Assembly (NCBI RefSeq): GCF_013366925.1
Contig: NZ_JAALDK010000001.1
Coordinates: 4,953,165-5,017,164, forward strand
Direction of reading: 5' to 3'
DNA length: 64,000 nt
From: Paraburkholderia youngii
Lineage (GTDB): Bacteria > Pseudomonadota > Gammaproteobacteria > Burkholderiales > Burkholderiaceae
Positions within the stretch are counted from its first letter, which is position 1; each line of letters opens with the position of its first letter. Made by a program: the position numbers and the translations under genes. Of the stretch, positions 1-7,401 are shown piece after piece. The notes under the pieces were generated by a model. The model did no database searches. It worked only from the letters and a program-made list of their open reading frames with translations, and was not told where the DNA came from.

Positions 1-240
1 GAACACGTTCGCGATATCGCCGAACCGGGCGTGCTGGAACATCATCCGGAAGCCCGCCCAGATGATGGAGATCGAGCAGATCACGCCCCCCACGCCCAGC
101 AACGTCGTCTGGATCGTGCTCAGCAGCGTATTGACCTGGGAGAGCTGCGCCCATGCCGGCACCGCGAACGTCAGGGACGAAGTGGCGATCGCGATTCCGC
201 GCTCCGCCGTTCGGCCGGACAGCCACCGCCTCGTCCACAT
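1..240 (-). CDS. virB2: VirB2/TrbC-type conjugative pilin, truncated by the window edge
   Basis: The reverse strand from ATG at 240 encodes 80 residues and runs off the left edge. There is a signal peptide ending in a PAWAQ-like cleavage site near residue 32, then a hydrophobic stretch with GVGGV and a WAGFRMMF motif. That is the usual layout of the VirB2/TrbC major pilin of type IV secretion systems, which is processed in the inner membrane and assembled into the conjugative pilus. The frame is open in the reverse strand although the forward strand also shows short chance frames. It follows virB1 after 88 bp on the same strand, so a mating-pair-formation operon continues to the left. The family assignment is from motif recognition. 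Confidence 0.8.
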   Translation of the reverse strand, partial: MWTRRWLSGRTAERGIAIATSSLTFAVPAWAQLSQVNTLLSTIQTTLLGVGGVICSISIIWAGFRMMFQHARFGDIANVF

Positions 241-328
241 ACCGAACTTTTGTGATTTACAAAGTATTCCTAAGCACATGGCCGGCTCCAGTTCGATCGA
301 TCAATATCTGATTCTTAAAAATGACGGG

Positions 329-1003
329 CTAGAACACCACCGCACTGCCATCCGGTTCTCGCCGCTGATCCTTAACCGGTGATGTGGCAGTCTCTCCATT
401 GCGGTCCTGCCGCGATAGCTGTCGAATGACAGCTGGGGAAAGGGGGGGGCGAACCGGCGTCGCAGAATCGACCGGCACGACCGGGATAGGGATGATCGCC
501 GGCACGCCAGGCGGCAATGGCAACTGACCCGCCGCGTTGTCCATGACGCGCTGTACATACCCCGTCCGGTAGCCGGTCGAAAAATTGCCGCTCGCGTAGC
601 AGGACAGGCTCGCGCGCAACGCCCCCTGTACATCGGACTGAGAATCGGAATCTGCATGGACCCGCCGGCTCCGCGCCGTCGCGAAGCAGTCTTGAAGGAT
701 CGCGGCGGCCGCCGCCAGGTTGCGGCACGGCTCGAAAGCGTTCTCGGCAGTCAGCCCGTAGTCTGGCCAGTTCGCGCGATTCACCTGGGCGAGTCCGACG
801 CTGAAGTTCCAACCCGTCGTCTCCAGCGCGCGTGCCGCTGCCACCGCTTCGGCGGCATTCGATGGTTGCCGCAGCAACCGGCCATGCACCACGCCGATCG
901 CATAGGGATTGAATCCGGATTCAGTGCGCACGATCGCGGCCATCGTGACCGGCGCGATCTGCGGCGCGCACTGCTGCGCGAGTGCCATGAAGTCAAGGGA
1001 CAT
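329..1003 (-). CDS. virB1: VirB1-type lytic transglycosylase
   Basis: The 224-residue product has the lytic transglycosylase core: a catalytic Glu in the VRTESGFNPYAIGV segment near residue 25, followed by SVGLAQVNRANW near residue 75. Proteins of this kind open the peptidoglycan so the type IV secretion apparatus can be assembled. I chose the ATG at 1003 rather than the upstream in-frame alternative at 1033, because it starts with the normal family N-terminus (MSLDFMALAQQ) and lies 2 bp after the stop of trbM, which suggests translational coupling. No clear signal peptide is present, as is common for some VirB1 proteins. The C-terminal third is low-complexity and proline-rich. Confidence 0.85.
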   Translation of the reverse strand: MSLDFMALAQQCAPQIAPVTMAAIVRTESGFNPYAIGVVHGRLLRQPSNAAEAVAAARALETTGWNFSVGLAQVNRANWPDYGLTAENAFEPCRNLAAAAAILQDCFATARSRRVHADSDSQSDVQGALRASLSCYASGNFSTGYRTGYVQRVMDNAAGQLPLPPGVPAIIPIPVVPVDSATPVRPPLSPAVIRQLSRQDRNGETATSPVKDQRREPDGSAVVF

Positions 1004-1005
1004 GA

Positions 1006-1581
1006 TCAGTTTCCCCCGCCGAAGCGATCCCACTGCTGGTCGATGCGCTGCTGGAAGAGCGCTGCGGACTGCGTCGGGTCATAAGGCGCTTGCGTACTGC
1101 CTGCCCCATAGAATTCAGTGATCGTGGGCCCCTGTCCACCAACGTCCCACCAGACACGTGTATAGAGCTGGTTGTCGAAAGTGACGTTGATGGCGCCCGT
1201 TGCCCGACACAGCAGTTCGCTCTGTTCCGGACCACCCCAAAGCAGCAGGTCTTCGCGACAATAACCGCCGCTCGCGAACGTATTGGTGGCGGACGTACCG
1301 TGCGCCCCGCCTGCACCGAACTCGCACGTCGGAAATGGGTCGCCGTGCCGCAGCGCGCGCCATAGCTTCTCGATCGGCGGCACGCATTCGCCATACTGCT
1401 CGGGACCGCCGGGATTCGATAGGCAGAGCACTACCTGGCAACCCCAGTCGTCCGCATGCGCCACGCCCGGCGTGAAAACCGAGGTGCCGGCGAGCAGTGC
1501 CAGCGCGAGCGACCAGCGCCGCGCAATACCGCGCATCGCGCGCGGTTCACGACACCAGAGAACGAAACGATCCATCTTCAT
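1006..1581 (-). CDS. trbM: TrbM/KikA/MpfK family conjugal transfer protein
   Basis: This 191-residue protein has a signal peptide (hydrophobic segment about residues 23-40, ending VAHADD). It is followed by the family hallmark DDWGCQVVLCLSNPGGPEQY and the CVPPIEKLW segment, which match the TrbM/KikA/MpfK family of IncP-type conjugation systems. It carries several cysteines, as expected for a periplasmic disulfide protein. The ATG at 1581 has an AAGGTGG ribosome binding site. It heads a leftward operon trbM-virB1-virB2. The precise function of TrbM is not settled even in model plasmids; the call is a family call. Confidence 0.8.
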   Translation of the reverse strand: MKMDRFVLWCREPRAMRGIARRWSLALALLAGTSVFTPGVAHADDWGCQVVLCLSNPGGPEQYGECVPPIEKLWRALRHGDPFPTCEFGAGGAHGTSATNTFASGGYCREDLLLWGGPEQSELLCRATGAINVTFDNQLYTRVWWDVGGQGPTITEFYGAGSTQAPYDPTQSAALFQQRIDQQWDRFGGGN

Positions 1582-1946
1582 GATCCACCTTCCATCGATT
1601 CAATCCGTCGCGCACCGACGTACCGACACGGATGTGCGCGGGAAAAGAAACCCGCGGGGCCGGGGAGGCACGCCGCGGGTTCAAGGGGGATCAGCAGAAA
1701 ACAGAAAGGCCTGAGACCGCAGGGTTCACAGGCTTGACTCGCATCGCGACCACTACGCCCACACACATACATCGGGACATCGGAGCCGCTGGCGCGTACT
1801 CGGTCGTGCGTTTGCGCGTCGACCGGAACAGGTTGTTGACTGCACTCTAGGTGCGATTTTGCAGAGAGGCAAGCGTCGAAATCGCCGGCATTTCCGCACT
1901 GTCGTCCGTCAGGTTCCGGGGGTATCCGGCGAATTCCGGAAAAATT
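1582..1946. other. Intergenic region upstream of trbM
   Basis: About 365 bp without a credible gene; several short frames are present on both strands but none has a family-like sequence. It contains the leftward hairpin terminator at 1641-1682 and, to its left, presumably the promoter of the trbM-virB1-virB2 operon. I could not assign -35 and -10 boxes with confidence. Confidence 0.5.
1641..1682 (-). terminator. Hairpin terminator for leftward transcription
   Basis: A 9-bp perfect stem AACCCGCGG (1649-1657) pairs with CCGCGGGTT (1673-1681). Read on the minus strand it is followed by TTTCTTTT, as expected of an intrinsic terminator. It lies between the small regulatory genes (1947-3127) and trbM, so the two groups are probably separate transcription units. 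Confidence 0.5.
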
Positions 1947-2237
1947 TTACGGCCGTTTCTTCTCCAGCAGACGGGCAAGCGCGTGCTCGGCTGCGGCGAG
2001 CTCCAGTTCGTAAAGACTGCGCGGATAACGAGGAATTTTGAGGCGGCGACAGACCACTTCGCGACCCGCGTGCCACAAGAACACCATACGAAGCAATTCC
2101 TTGTGACGAGGCCCAAGACATCGCCAAGCCGCCTCGATCCTAGCTGCGTCGATCGGATTGTAGGCGCCACGTGACGCATTGGCCCAGTTGTCGAGACGGG
2201 ATTGCAGCGACGCACGGGATGGATCAATCATCATCAT
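1947..2237 (-). CDS. Small helix-turn-helix protein, sigma-70 region 4-like or antiterminator-like
   Basis: About 96 residues starting at one of three consecutive in-frame ATGs (2237, 2234, 2231). The upstream extension of the frame overlaps the AlpA gene and is not protein-like. The core has a helical layout (IEAAWRCLGPRHKELLRMVFLWH followed by CRRLKIPRY) resembling the DNA-binding helices of sigma-70 region 4 or phage Q-type antiterminators. It overlaps the end of the AlpA gene by 8-14 bp, so the two are probably translationally coupled. This is likely a regulatory gene of the mobile element. I do not recognise a named family with certainty. Confidence 0.6.
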   Translation of the reverse strand: MMMIDPSRASLQSRLDNWANASRGAYNPIDAARIEAAWRCLGPRHKELLRMVFLWHAGREVVCRRLKIPRYPRSLYELELAAAEHALARLLEKKRP

Positions 2238-2463
2238 GCGCCCTGTCGAACGGACTGGCCGCCACGCGGTATCCGGCTGGATTGACCAAAAACGTCTCGA
2301 TGTCCGACGCTCGCCAGCCGACCATTCGCCCGCCCAGCGATACTGGCCTCGGGAACGTTCCATCCTTGATGCGCTGATAGATGGTGGAACGCGACAGGCC
2401 GACGACCTGCTCAACCTGTTTGCGACGCAGGACCGCGCCTGCCACACGTATCGAATCCGACAT
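2224..2463 (-). CDS. AlpA family phage/ICE transcriptional regulator (excisionase-like)
   Basis: A 79-residue winged helix-turn-helix protein. The segments RRKQVEQVVGLSRSTIYQRI and FPRPVSLGGRMVGW, followed by a DIETFL motif, are diagnostic of AlpA/Xis-type proteins. These activate or direct excision of prophages and integrative elements. The start at 2463 is preceded by a strong AGGAGG site about 9 bp upstream; the longer in-frame alternative at 2520 lacks this support. It sits between a coiled-coil hypothetical gene and a small HTH gene, all leftward, giving an element-control operon. No integrase is visible in the window. Confidence 0.85.
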   Translation of the reverse strand: MSDSIRVAGAVLRRKQVEQVVGLSRSTIYQRIKDGTFPRPVSLGGRMVGWRASDIETFLVNPAGYRVAASPFDRAHDDD

Positions 2464-2566
2464 GACTTCCGTCCTCCTGGCTTTGTGCGGATCTGTCCGG
2501 CACAGATCCGATTCAAGCAACAGGGAGCACAGACGGGGAAGTCCGTCTTACCGTCAGGACACCCCG

Positions 2567-3127
2567 TCAGGACCGCGACCGCGAGTATCGGCTGCCAGCA
2601 GTCTCCTTCAGCCAATCAGGTCGGATTGCGGACGCATACGTCTGCGCGCTTCGAGACGCCTCGCCGTCGGGTTGAGCTTTCAGATTCAACCGTTCGTCGA
2701 TCGCCCGCGCTACGACGGACGACTTGGGCGGGTTGTTCTCGTCATAGTCGGACCAGAAAATTTGCATGACATCAAACATTCCGGAAAGAATCTCGGTAAT
2801 AAACGGCAGCCGAACGGTGATCCCGCAAGAATGCTCCGCCTGCTCCTCGCAGGCGCATTGCAACGTCCTCCATGATGGGGCCATCGCACGCAACGACTCG
2901 AGCTCCTGCTCCTGTCGCTCTTCTATCGCATGATGCACGGCCACCGTACGAAGCAACGCCTTTCCCATATCGCTCAGTTGTCGCTCCTTCCCTCTCAATT
3001 GCTCCGTTAGCCGGCGAACGTCAGCCTCGGCCTGCTCGACGCGCCTCTGCAGTGAATTTGGAGCAAGCGCTACGGTGCTATCGTCGCGCGCTCCTGCTGG
3101 CTGACATGGGTTCTCTGAGTGATCCAT
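2567..3127 (-). CDS. Hypothetical protein with N-terminal coiled coil
   Basis: An approximately 186-residue protein from ATG 3127, which has a GAGGA site 6-7 bp upstream; the in-frame ATG at 3139 is less well supported. Residues about 25-85 are strongly charged and heptad-like (coiled coil). The middle has a short Cys cluster (LQCACEEQAEHSC), and the C-terminal part is hydrophilic. I do not recognise a family. It is the first gene of a leftward set with the AlpA gene and the small HTH gene, consistent with an accessory-element cargo or control function. Confidence 0.6.
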   Translation of the reverse strand: MDHSENPCQPAGARDDSTVALAPNSLQRRVEQAEADVRRLTEQLRGKERQLSDMGKALLRTVAVHHAIEERQEQELESLRAMAPSWRTLQCACEEQAEHSCGITVRLPFITEILSGMFDVMQIFWSDYDENNPPKSSVVARAIDERLNLKAQPDGEASRSAQTYASAIRPDWLKETAGSRYSRSRS

Positions 3128-3491
3128 GATCGTCCTCATCGCCTGCAGCGTTCTGCCGCATCAGTTCCCCGTTACTTGCCACAAATCAAACCGGACGGCG
3201 AAATCGATCGTCCAGCCGATCCAAATGTGCAGCACGGTCCCTTAGCGTTGACCTGCAACTCCCGCAATTCCCTCATTCGATACTACAGCGCCCCGTTGGG
3301 GCGGCGTATCCTGAAGTCAGACATGACACTCTGACGGCCGGTCAGTAGTAGAACGATCGTACGAGCTGGCCTGGCAGCACCTGTTGTCGGACGCAGCGCG
3401 GCAAGAAAAAGTCTAGTTCGCTGGCTGAGGGATCGGCACCATACCAAACTACATTGACTTTTAACCGTCAATGTGATACCTGAGGCAAAAC
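3128..3491. other. Divergent intergenic region between the element-control genes and mnmH
   Basis: About 360 bp with no convincing gene. It carries the promoters of two divergent units and, at 3451-3474, a perfect inverted repeat just before mnmH, listed separately. Confidence 0.5.
3451..3474. promoter_or_regulatory. Perfect inverted repeat upstream of mnmH (candidate operator)
   Basis: ACATTGAC (3451-3458) and GTCAATGT (3467-3474) form a perfect 8-bp dyad separated by 8 bp, ending 17 bp before the mnmH start codon. The geometry fits a dimeric repressor site or a hairpin in the 5' leader. No regulator can be assigned from the sequence. Confidence 0.55.
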
Positions 3492-4550
3492 ATGTACGAC
3501 GTGGATGCTTTGAAGAAGTTTGACCTGGTGATTGATGCGAGGAGCCCGCGTGAGTTCGCCGAAGACCATTTGCCAGGCGCGATAAATCTGCCCGTTGTAT
3601 TCGATGATGAGTACGCCGAAGTCGGTACTACGCATCGAACCGATCCTATGCGCGCGTATCAGATCGGCGTCGCCTATTCTTTAAAAAACATTGCGCGGCA
3701 CCTCGAGCTTCCGTATTTTCGGCCAAGTCGAAAAATGTCAATTCTGGTTTATTGCTTCCGGGGTGGGAAACGAAGCAAGCTTTGGGCAGACACCTTAGAA
3801 ACAATTGGCTACAAGGTCGAACGGCTCCCGAAGGGTTGGAAAGGATATCGGAGCTGGGTTCGTGAAACTCTTGGAGAGATCCCTTCCCGCTTGCAGTTCA
3901 ATGTGCTTTCCGGTCCCACAGGATGCGGGAAGACGCGTTTGTTGATTGCTTTGAGAGAGTCTGGTGCACAGATCATCGACCTCGAAGCCCTCGCCTCGCA
4001 CCGAGGATCGATCATTGGGGCAATTCCCGGACGACAACAACCCACTCAGAAGCTATTCGACAGCATGTTGCTTGCCGAGCTTTATCGGCTGGACTCTTCG
4101 AAACGCGTCTGGATTGAAGGCGAGAGCAAACGTATTGGGCAAGTCCAATTGCCTACTGCGCTGTTCGATCGAATGCATGAGGGACGTTTGTTTTCGGTCA
4201 AAACGCCAATGCACGAGCGAATCGAAATGTGGCGTCGCGAGTATCCCCACTTCGAAAAAGACCCTGAGGGTCTAGTCGCCCGCCTAAGCTATCTAAAAGC
4301 CCTCATAAGCGGCGCAACCCTACAAAAATGGGTGTCGCTAGCTGAGCGACATGAAATCGTCGCCTTGTTCGAGAGCATCATGCTCGATTATTATGATCCT
4401 GCATACGCGCGCTCCACGAAAAAAAACTACTCGCGTAGCGGCTGTCCTATAGAAGTCGAACTTGAGACATTAGATTCATCATATCTTGCTACGGTCGCAA
4501 AGCGTTTGATTTCTGAGAGCGAGACGCCGACGTCATTGATGCGTGAGTAA
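3492..4550 (+). CDS. mnmH: tRNA 2-selenouridine synthase (rhodanese plus P-loop)
   Basis: A 352-residue protein, close to the usual family length. An N-terminal rhodanese domain (about 1-125) carries VIDARSPREF and the catalytic-loop Cys88 in YCFRGGKRS. A P-loop domain follows with Walker A GPTGCGKT at about 141-148. MnmH (SelU/YbbB) replaces sulfur by selenium at the wobble 2-thiouridine of certain tRNAs, using selenophosphate made by SelD. No selD lies in the window, so selenophosphate must come from elsewhere, or the enzyme stops at the geranylated intermediate. Base composition is visibly lower in GC than in the core regions, suggesting transfer. Its 3' end overlaps the convergent AlkB-like gene by 18 bp. 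Confidence 0.9.
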   Translation: MYDVDALKKFDLVIDARSPREFAEDHLPGAINLPVVFDDEYAEVGTTHRTDPMRAYQIGVAYSLKNIARHLELPYFRPSRKMSILVYCFRGGKRSKLWADTLETIGYKVERLPKGWKGYRSWVRETLGEIPSRLQFNVLSGPTGCGKTRLLIALRESGAQIIDLEALASHRGSIIGAIPGRQQPTQKLFDSMLLAELYRLDSSKRVWIEGESKRIGQVQLPTALFDRMHEGRLFSVKTPMHERIEMWRREYPHFEKDPEGLVARLSYLKALISGATLQKWVSLAERHEIVALFESIMLDYYDPAYARSTKKNYSRSGCPIEVELETLDSSYLATVAKRLISESETPTSLMRE

Positions 4551-5508
4551 GATCTTTGCGCGTCGATCCATTAGGTAGTACCAAGCCGGCGGAAACAGCG
4601 CTAACCAAAGCATCTGAAAGTAGCCTGCGGGCATAGCGACGCCTTGCGAACTGAGATTCAAATATCTCACCTCACTTTCGCGATGGTGAGCGTTGTGAAA
4701 TCCGTTATTGACAAGCAGACAGTTCGACAGCCAGAAGTCGACGTCCCAAGCTGTTATCGTGGGATGGGAGGAATCCGTGGCGATACCGTAATGCTGGATT
4801 ATACCCCACTGTTTCGACAACAAAGATGCTAACAATGGAATAGCCAATATAGAAGATTGCAACTCGACCTTGCAGAACCGCTGCTATGACCAGTAGAGAG
4901 GAGGAGAAAACTAGATTTCTAAACAAACTCAACGGTACCTTCCCGTCACGATATGACTGCGGAGAGAGTGAAGAGGTAAAGGCAGCCGTGTAGGATCTAC
5001 CGGCATGGCGCCACGCCGACGTTCCCAACGGCGCCGCCGAACCGAACTTCGGATTTCCCACGTGTTGATGATGTAGTTGATGTGCGAATCGATAGTGAGG
5101 ATAGCCGGCGACGGCGAATGCGATGTCACTTGTCTCCCTCCAGAATCTATTCGGTCGATGCGCAAGTTCATGAAGGTGCGCCATCGCGGTCGCGCTGAGT
5201 AATCCGCAAGCTGTCGCAAGTCCGATCAACTCTATCCAAGACGACATGCTTGCGCGCCATGCGCCGACTCCCATCGCGACCATCCACGCGACCGCGAACC
5301 AACACGGCACCTGATCCTCAGTTGTTTTATCGAAGACTTTCCCCGCTCCCGGAGCACCACGACCTATCGCCGCGTCCAGCATAGGAACAAGAAGAAGGAC
5401 GATCATCGCGAACACCCACGGTTGTCCGATAAGGAACAGACCAGCCGCGGCTATCGGCAAAGTTAGTGATAACCAAAATGCGCTATACGAGTTACGCCAG
5501 AAGGTCAT
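4533..5508 (-). pseudogene. AlkB-like membrane di-iron monooxygenase / fatty acid desaturase, frameshifted
   Basis: Two overlapping frames together make one protein of about 325 residues. The upstream part (5508 to about 4803) has several membrane helices and the His boxes HELAH and HQLHHQH. The downstream part (about 4797-4533) has QHYG and HNAHH. In AlkB-family alkane or fatty-acid hydroxylases these boxes bind the di-iron centre. Near 4797-4803 the reverse strand reads TATAATC; removing one A would restore the family motif GYIQHYG. So a single extra base breaks the gene, either a genuine mutation or a sequencing error. The ATG at 5508 overlaps the end of the luxR-type gene by 17 bp, implying coupling. 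Substrate unknown. Confidence 0.75.
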
Positions 5509-6232
5509 TTACCTGAGCGAACTTAACCGCTTCCGAAATATGAGAAACCCCAATCTTGTCTTTTATCTTTTTAAAATTTCCGTAGACCGTCTGAATAGAA
5601 ACATCTAATTCGCGAGCAATATCTTCAGCAGTAAATCCCATCTTCAAGTAGCCCATTACACGAAGATCCATTTCGGTAATTCCATGCGCCTCAACCAGCT
5701 CGCGCTTTGAGACTCGATTGAACCAATCCAGTAGCTCCGAGGCGAGCGCCCTGAAGTACAACCGATGTGCAGCGAGCTTTTTTTCCCCGATTTCCTGGCT
5801 ATCGTCGGAACCGATGTACAGAACGCCCAGACGGTCTGAAACGCTCGTGTGGACGGGAACGACGATTCCACTTCTGAAGCCATGTTCACTCGCGGCTGCA
5901 AGCATTTCACACTGGCCTTGCGTCTCGAGCGCAATCTCCGAACCTGTGATTGGTGCAGTGTTGCTTCGCGCGTACTCCAAAAATGGATCGGTCATATACC
6001 ACTTATTGGTGTTGTACATCTGGCACCATTCGGGGCTGCAGCCGATCAAAAAACGATGCGTAGGACGGGCCGCCGTCGACACTCCGGGGTAAATGGCAAC
6101 GAAGACGTACGACTCTCCGCCCAGTGCGCTGACTATGGCCTTCACGTAATCGGCCAATTCGCAATCGCCGCTGGCGGTGATGAGCCTTTCAAAAAGGACG
6201 CTTAGGTCTGGGGGCGTCAGTTGGGTGGCCAT
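5492..6232 (-). CDS. LuxR-family regulator with autoinducer-binding-like domain (solo)
   Basis: A 246-residue protein. The N-terminal part matches the autoinducer-binding fold, with Trp69, Tyr73, Asp82-Pro83 and Gly122 at positions equivalent to conserved LuxR pocket residues. The second pocket Trp (TraR/LuxR W85 position) appears replaced in the APITGSEI segment. The C-terminal LuxR helix-turn-helix is clear (about 185-240; GFTAEDIARELDVSIQTVYG). There is no luxI homolog in the window, so it is a LuxR solo that may sense a foreign or non-AHL ligand. It overlaps the AlkB-like gene downstream by 17 bp, making that gene the likely target or at least operon partner. Confidence 0.85.
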   Translation of the reverse strand: MATQLTPPDLSVLFERLITASGDCELADYVKAIVSALGGESYVFVAIYPGVSTAARPTHRFLIGCSPEWCQMYNTNKWYMTDPFLEYARSNTAPITGSEIALETQGQCEMLAAASEHGFRSGIVVPVHTSVSDRLGVLYIGSDDSQEIGEKKLAAHRLYFRALASELLDWFNRVSKRELVEAHGITEMDLRVMGYLKMGFTAEDIARELDVSIQTVYGNFKKIKDKIGVSHISEAVKFAQVNDLLA

Positions 6233-6266
6233 CTCTTCCGCCTCTATCCCTTCCCGATCTCTCCAG

Positions 6267-6524
6267 CTATCCGAGCGTGCGACTTTCTAGAAGTTGACGC
6301 CGAACCTCGTAATACAACGGGGCGAGTTCTTTCGAATAGTTATCTGCAACGGCGAATCGTTGGACATCGTACGGAACCGTTATGGGAAGCACCTGGACGA
6401 ATGTCGATTGATCTCTTTCAATCAGTCGTCGCTCCAGAACGAACCCCCGGGGAGCCCTAAAAAGACTGAGCACAACCCGCTCTCCGCCGATAAGGAGCCC
6501 GCGCTCAAAAATAAGGCTCTTCAT
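6267..6524 (-). CDS. Hypothetical small protein overlapping the zinc-ribbon gene
   Basis: About 85 residues from ATG 6524, which is preceded by a GGAG site at 7 bp; a second in-frame ATG is at 6527. The sequence is basic and amphipathic (RAPRGFVLERRLIERDQSTFVQ is typical) with no recognised domain. It overlaps the 3' end of the zinc-ribbon gene by 20 bp in another frame and precedes luxR by 34 bp, so all four leftward genes probably form an operon. The longer in-frame extension (to 6632) would overlap the upstream gene deeply and is less likely. Confidence 0.5.
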   Translation of the reverse strand: MKSLIFERGLLIGGERVVLSLFRAPRGFVLERRLIERDQSTFVQVLPITVPYDVQRFAVADNYSKELAPLYYEVRRQLLESRTLG

Positions 6525-6780
6525 CATCGACTCCGTCACGGAGATTGCGATGACCACAGGAGGAGCAGGCAATCCCTTCAGCATCGATTTCTGACGTACT
6601 AGAGATAAAGTCCTCGGACCCACACGCATCACACTCCATGATCAAACCGTTAAACACGGCGCCGCAGCACTGACAAGTGAGGCGGTGAACCTCACCTGCG
6701 GCGAGGATTTCCCAGCAGTCTTCCATCGGAACACTGCATTTGGGACAGAGAAAACCCAGTTCGCATGTAGCGCTCGCCAT
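6505..6780 (-). CDS. Multi-cysteine zinc-ribbon protein
   Basis: A 91-residue protein with four CxxC-type knuckles at about residues 12-15, 36-39, 50-53 and 72-75 (CPKC, CQCC, CDAC, CSSCGH), enough for two zinc ribbons. It ends in an acidic tail. I chose the ATG at 6780; a TTG start at 6819 is possible. Zinc ribbons of this kind bind nucleic acid or protein partners, but no named family is recognised. It is the first gene of the leftward cluster zinc ribbon - small protein - LuxR solo - AlkB-like enzyme. Confidence 0.6.
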   Translation of the reverse strand: MASATCELGFLCPKCSVPMEDCWEILAAGEVHRLTCQCCGAVFNGLIMECDACGSEDFISSTSEIDAEGIACSSCGHRNLRDGVDDEEPYF

Positions 6781-7213
6781 GACTGAAAGCCACCCGAAAG
6801 GACAAGCCGCATCAAACAATACTTCAGCTTAGTTTGCTCGGTTTCATCTGCCCAATAGCGGGAGCCAATAGTGTATCGACTCCTCATAATGCGAATTTCT
6901 TGAACGATGGCGTGGTCTGGCTTAATGGTTGCTTGAGCGGGTGCGGACGACTCAGCAAAACCTGATTGTCATCAATTGGGGACGACTGCAGTTTGTACGA
7001 GGCGCAATGTCCCAGAGCGAGCCGCCAAAAGGCCGTCTTAGGTCACTGGTTTCGCTCTTCGGAGAATCTAGGGTAGCGTCGTCCCGAGCGAATATTGGTC
7101 CCACGAGAGCCCCAACGCGCCGCTAACGTCCAAGTTTTTTGCGTATACAGGTACGTATACCGCCGTTCTTTTAACCATGTTTCTTGTTATTTTTCAATCG
7201 GTTATGTGTTTAA

Positions 7214-7235
7214 TTCGAGTCCTCTCCTGGCACCA
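7214..7235 (+). other. tRNA 3'-end-like segment, probable att site of the element
   Basis: TTCGAGT (T-loop-like) followed by CCTCTCCTGGCACCA resembles the T arm, acceptor strand and CCA end of a tRNA gene. Nothing upstream folds as the rest of a tRNA, and the spacing from T-loop to CCA is one base short. It is therefore a fragment, as left by site-specific integration into a tRNA gene. The terminator directly downstream would be the original terminator of that tRNA gene. The call is an inference from the pattern and the position between accessory and core genes. Confidence 0.5.
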
Positions 7236-7269
7236 CAAGTTGTTCCGGCGTAAGCCGAAGTAGTTCGAG

Positions 7270-7305
7270 AAACCCCGTAAGATCAAAGTCTTACGGGGTT
7301 TTTTG
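7270..7305 (+). terminator. Strong rho-independent terminator
   Basis: AACCCCGTAAGA (7271-7282) and TCTTACGGGGTT (7289-7300) form a perfect 12-bp stem with a six-base loop, followed by a T-run (TTTT). It lies 35 bp after the tRNA-like fragment. It cannot serve the left-running genes, so it probably terminated the original tRNA transcript. Confidence 0.85.
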
Positions 7306-7401
7306 TTATTCACAGCTGGGCTTCCGGAGCGCCAGGCCACGCTCTCAGCCCCACCTGCATTGCGGCACATGCGCCGATCTCGCCACGAAAGCCCGTCAAC
7401 A

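Larger units (their letters stand above)
6781..7401. other. Island-end intergenic region
   Basis: About 620 bp without a convincing gene and lower in GC than the flanks. It contains a CGTATAC direct repeat (7142-7160), a tRNA-3'-end-like segment (7214-7235) and an intrinsic terminator (7270-7305), in that order. This is the likely junction between the accessory element and the chromosome. The promoter of the leftward zinc-ribbon cluster should lie at its left end. Confidence 0.5.

Noticed and set aside
3283..3471. A 62-residue reverse frame
   Set aside because: No family-like sequence, no ribosome binding site, and it covers the mnmH promoter region and dyad.
6929..7126. A small forward frame in the island-end region
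   Set aside because: No recognisable sequence and no supporting start signal.
7130..7240. A complete tRNA gene at the CCA end
   Set aside because: Upstream sequence does not pair to form D arm, anticodon arm or acceptor stem, so only a 3'-end-like fragment is claimed.
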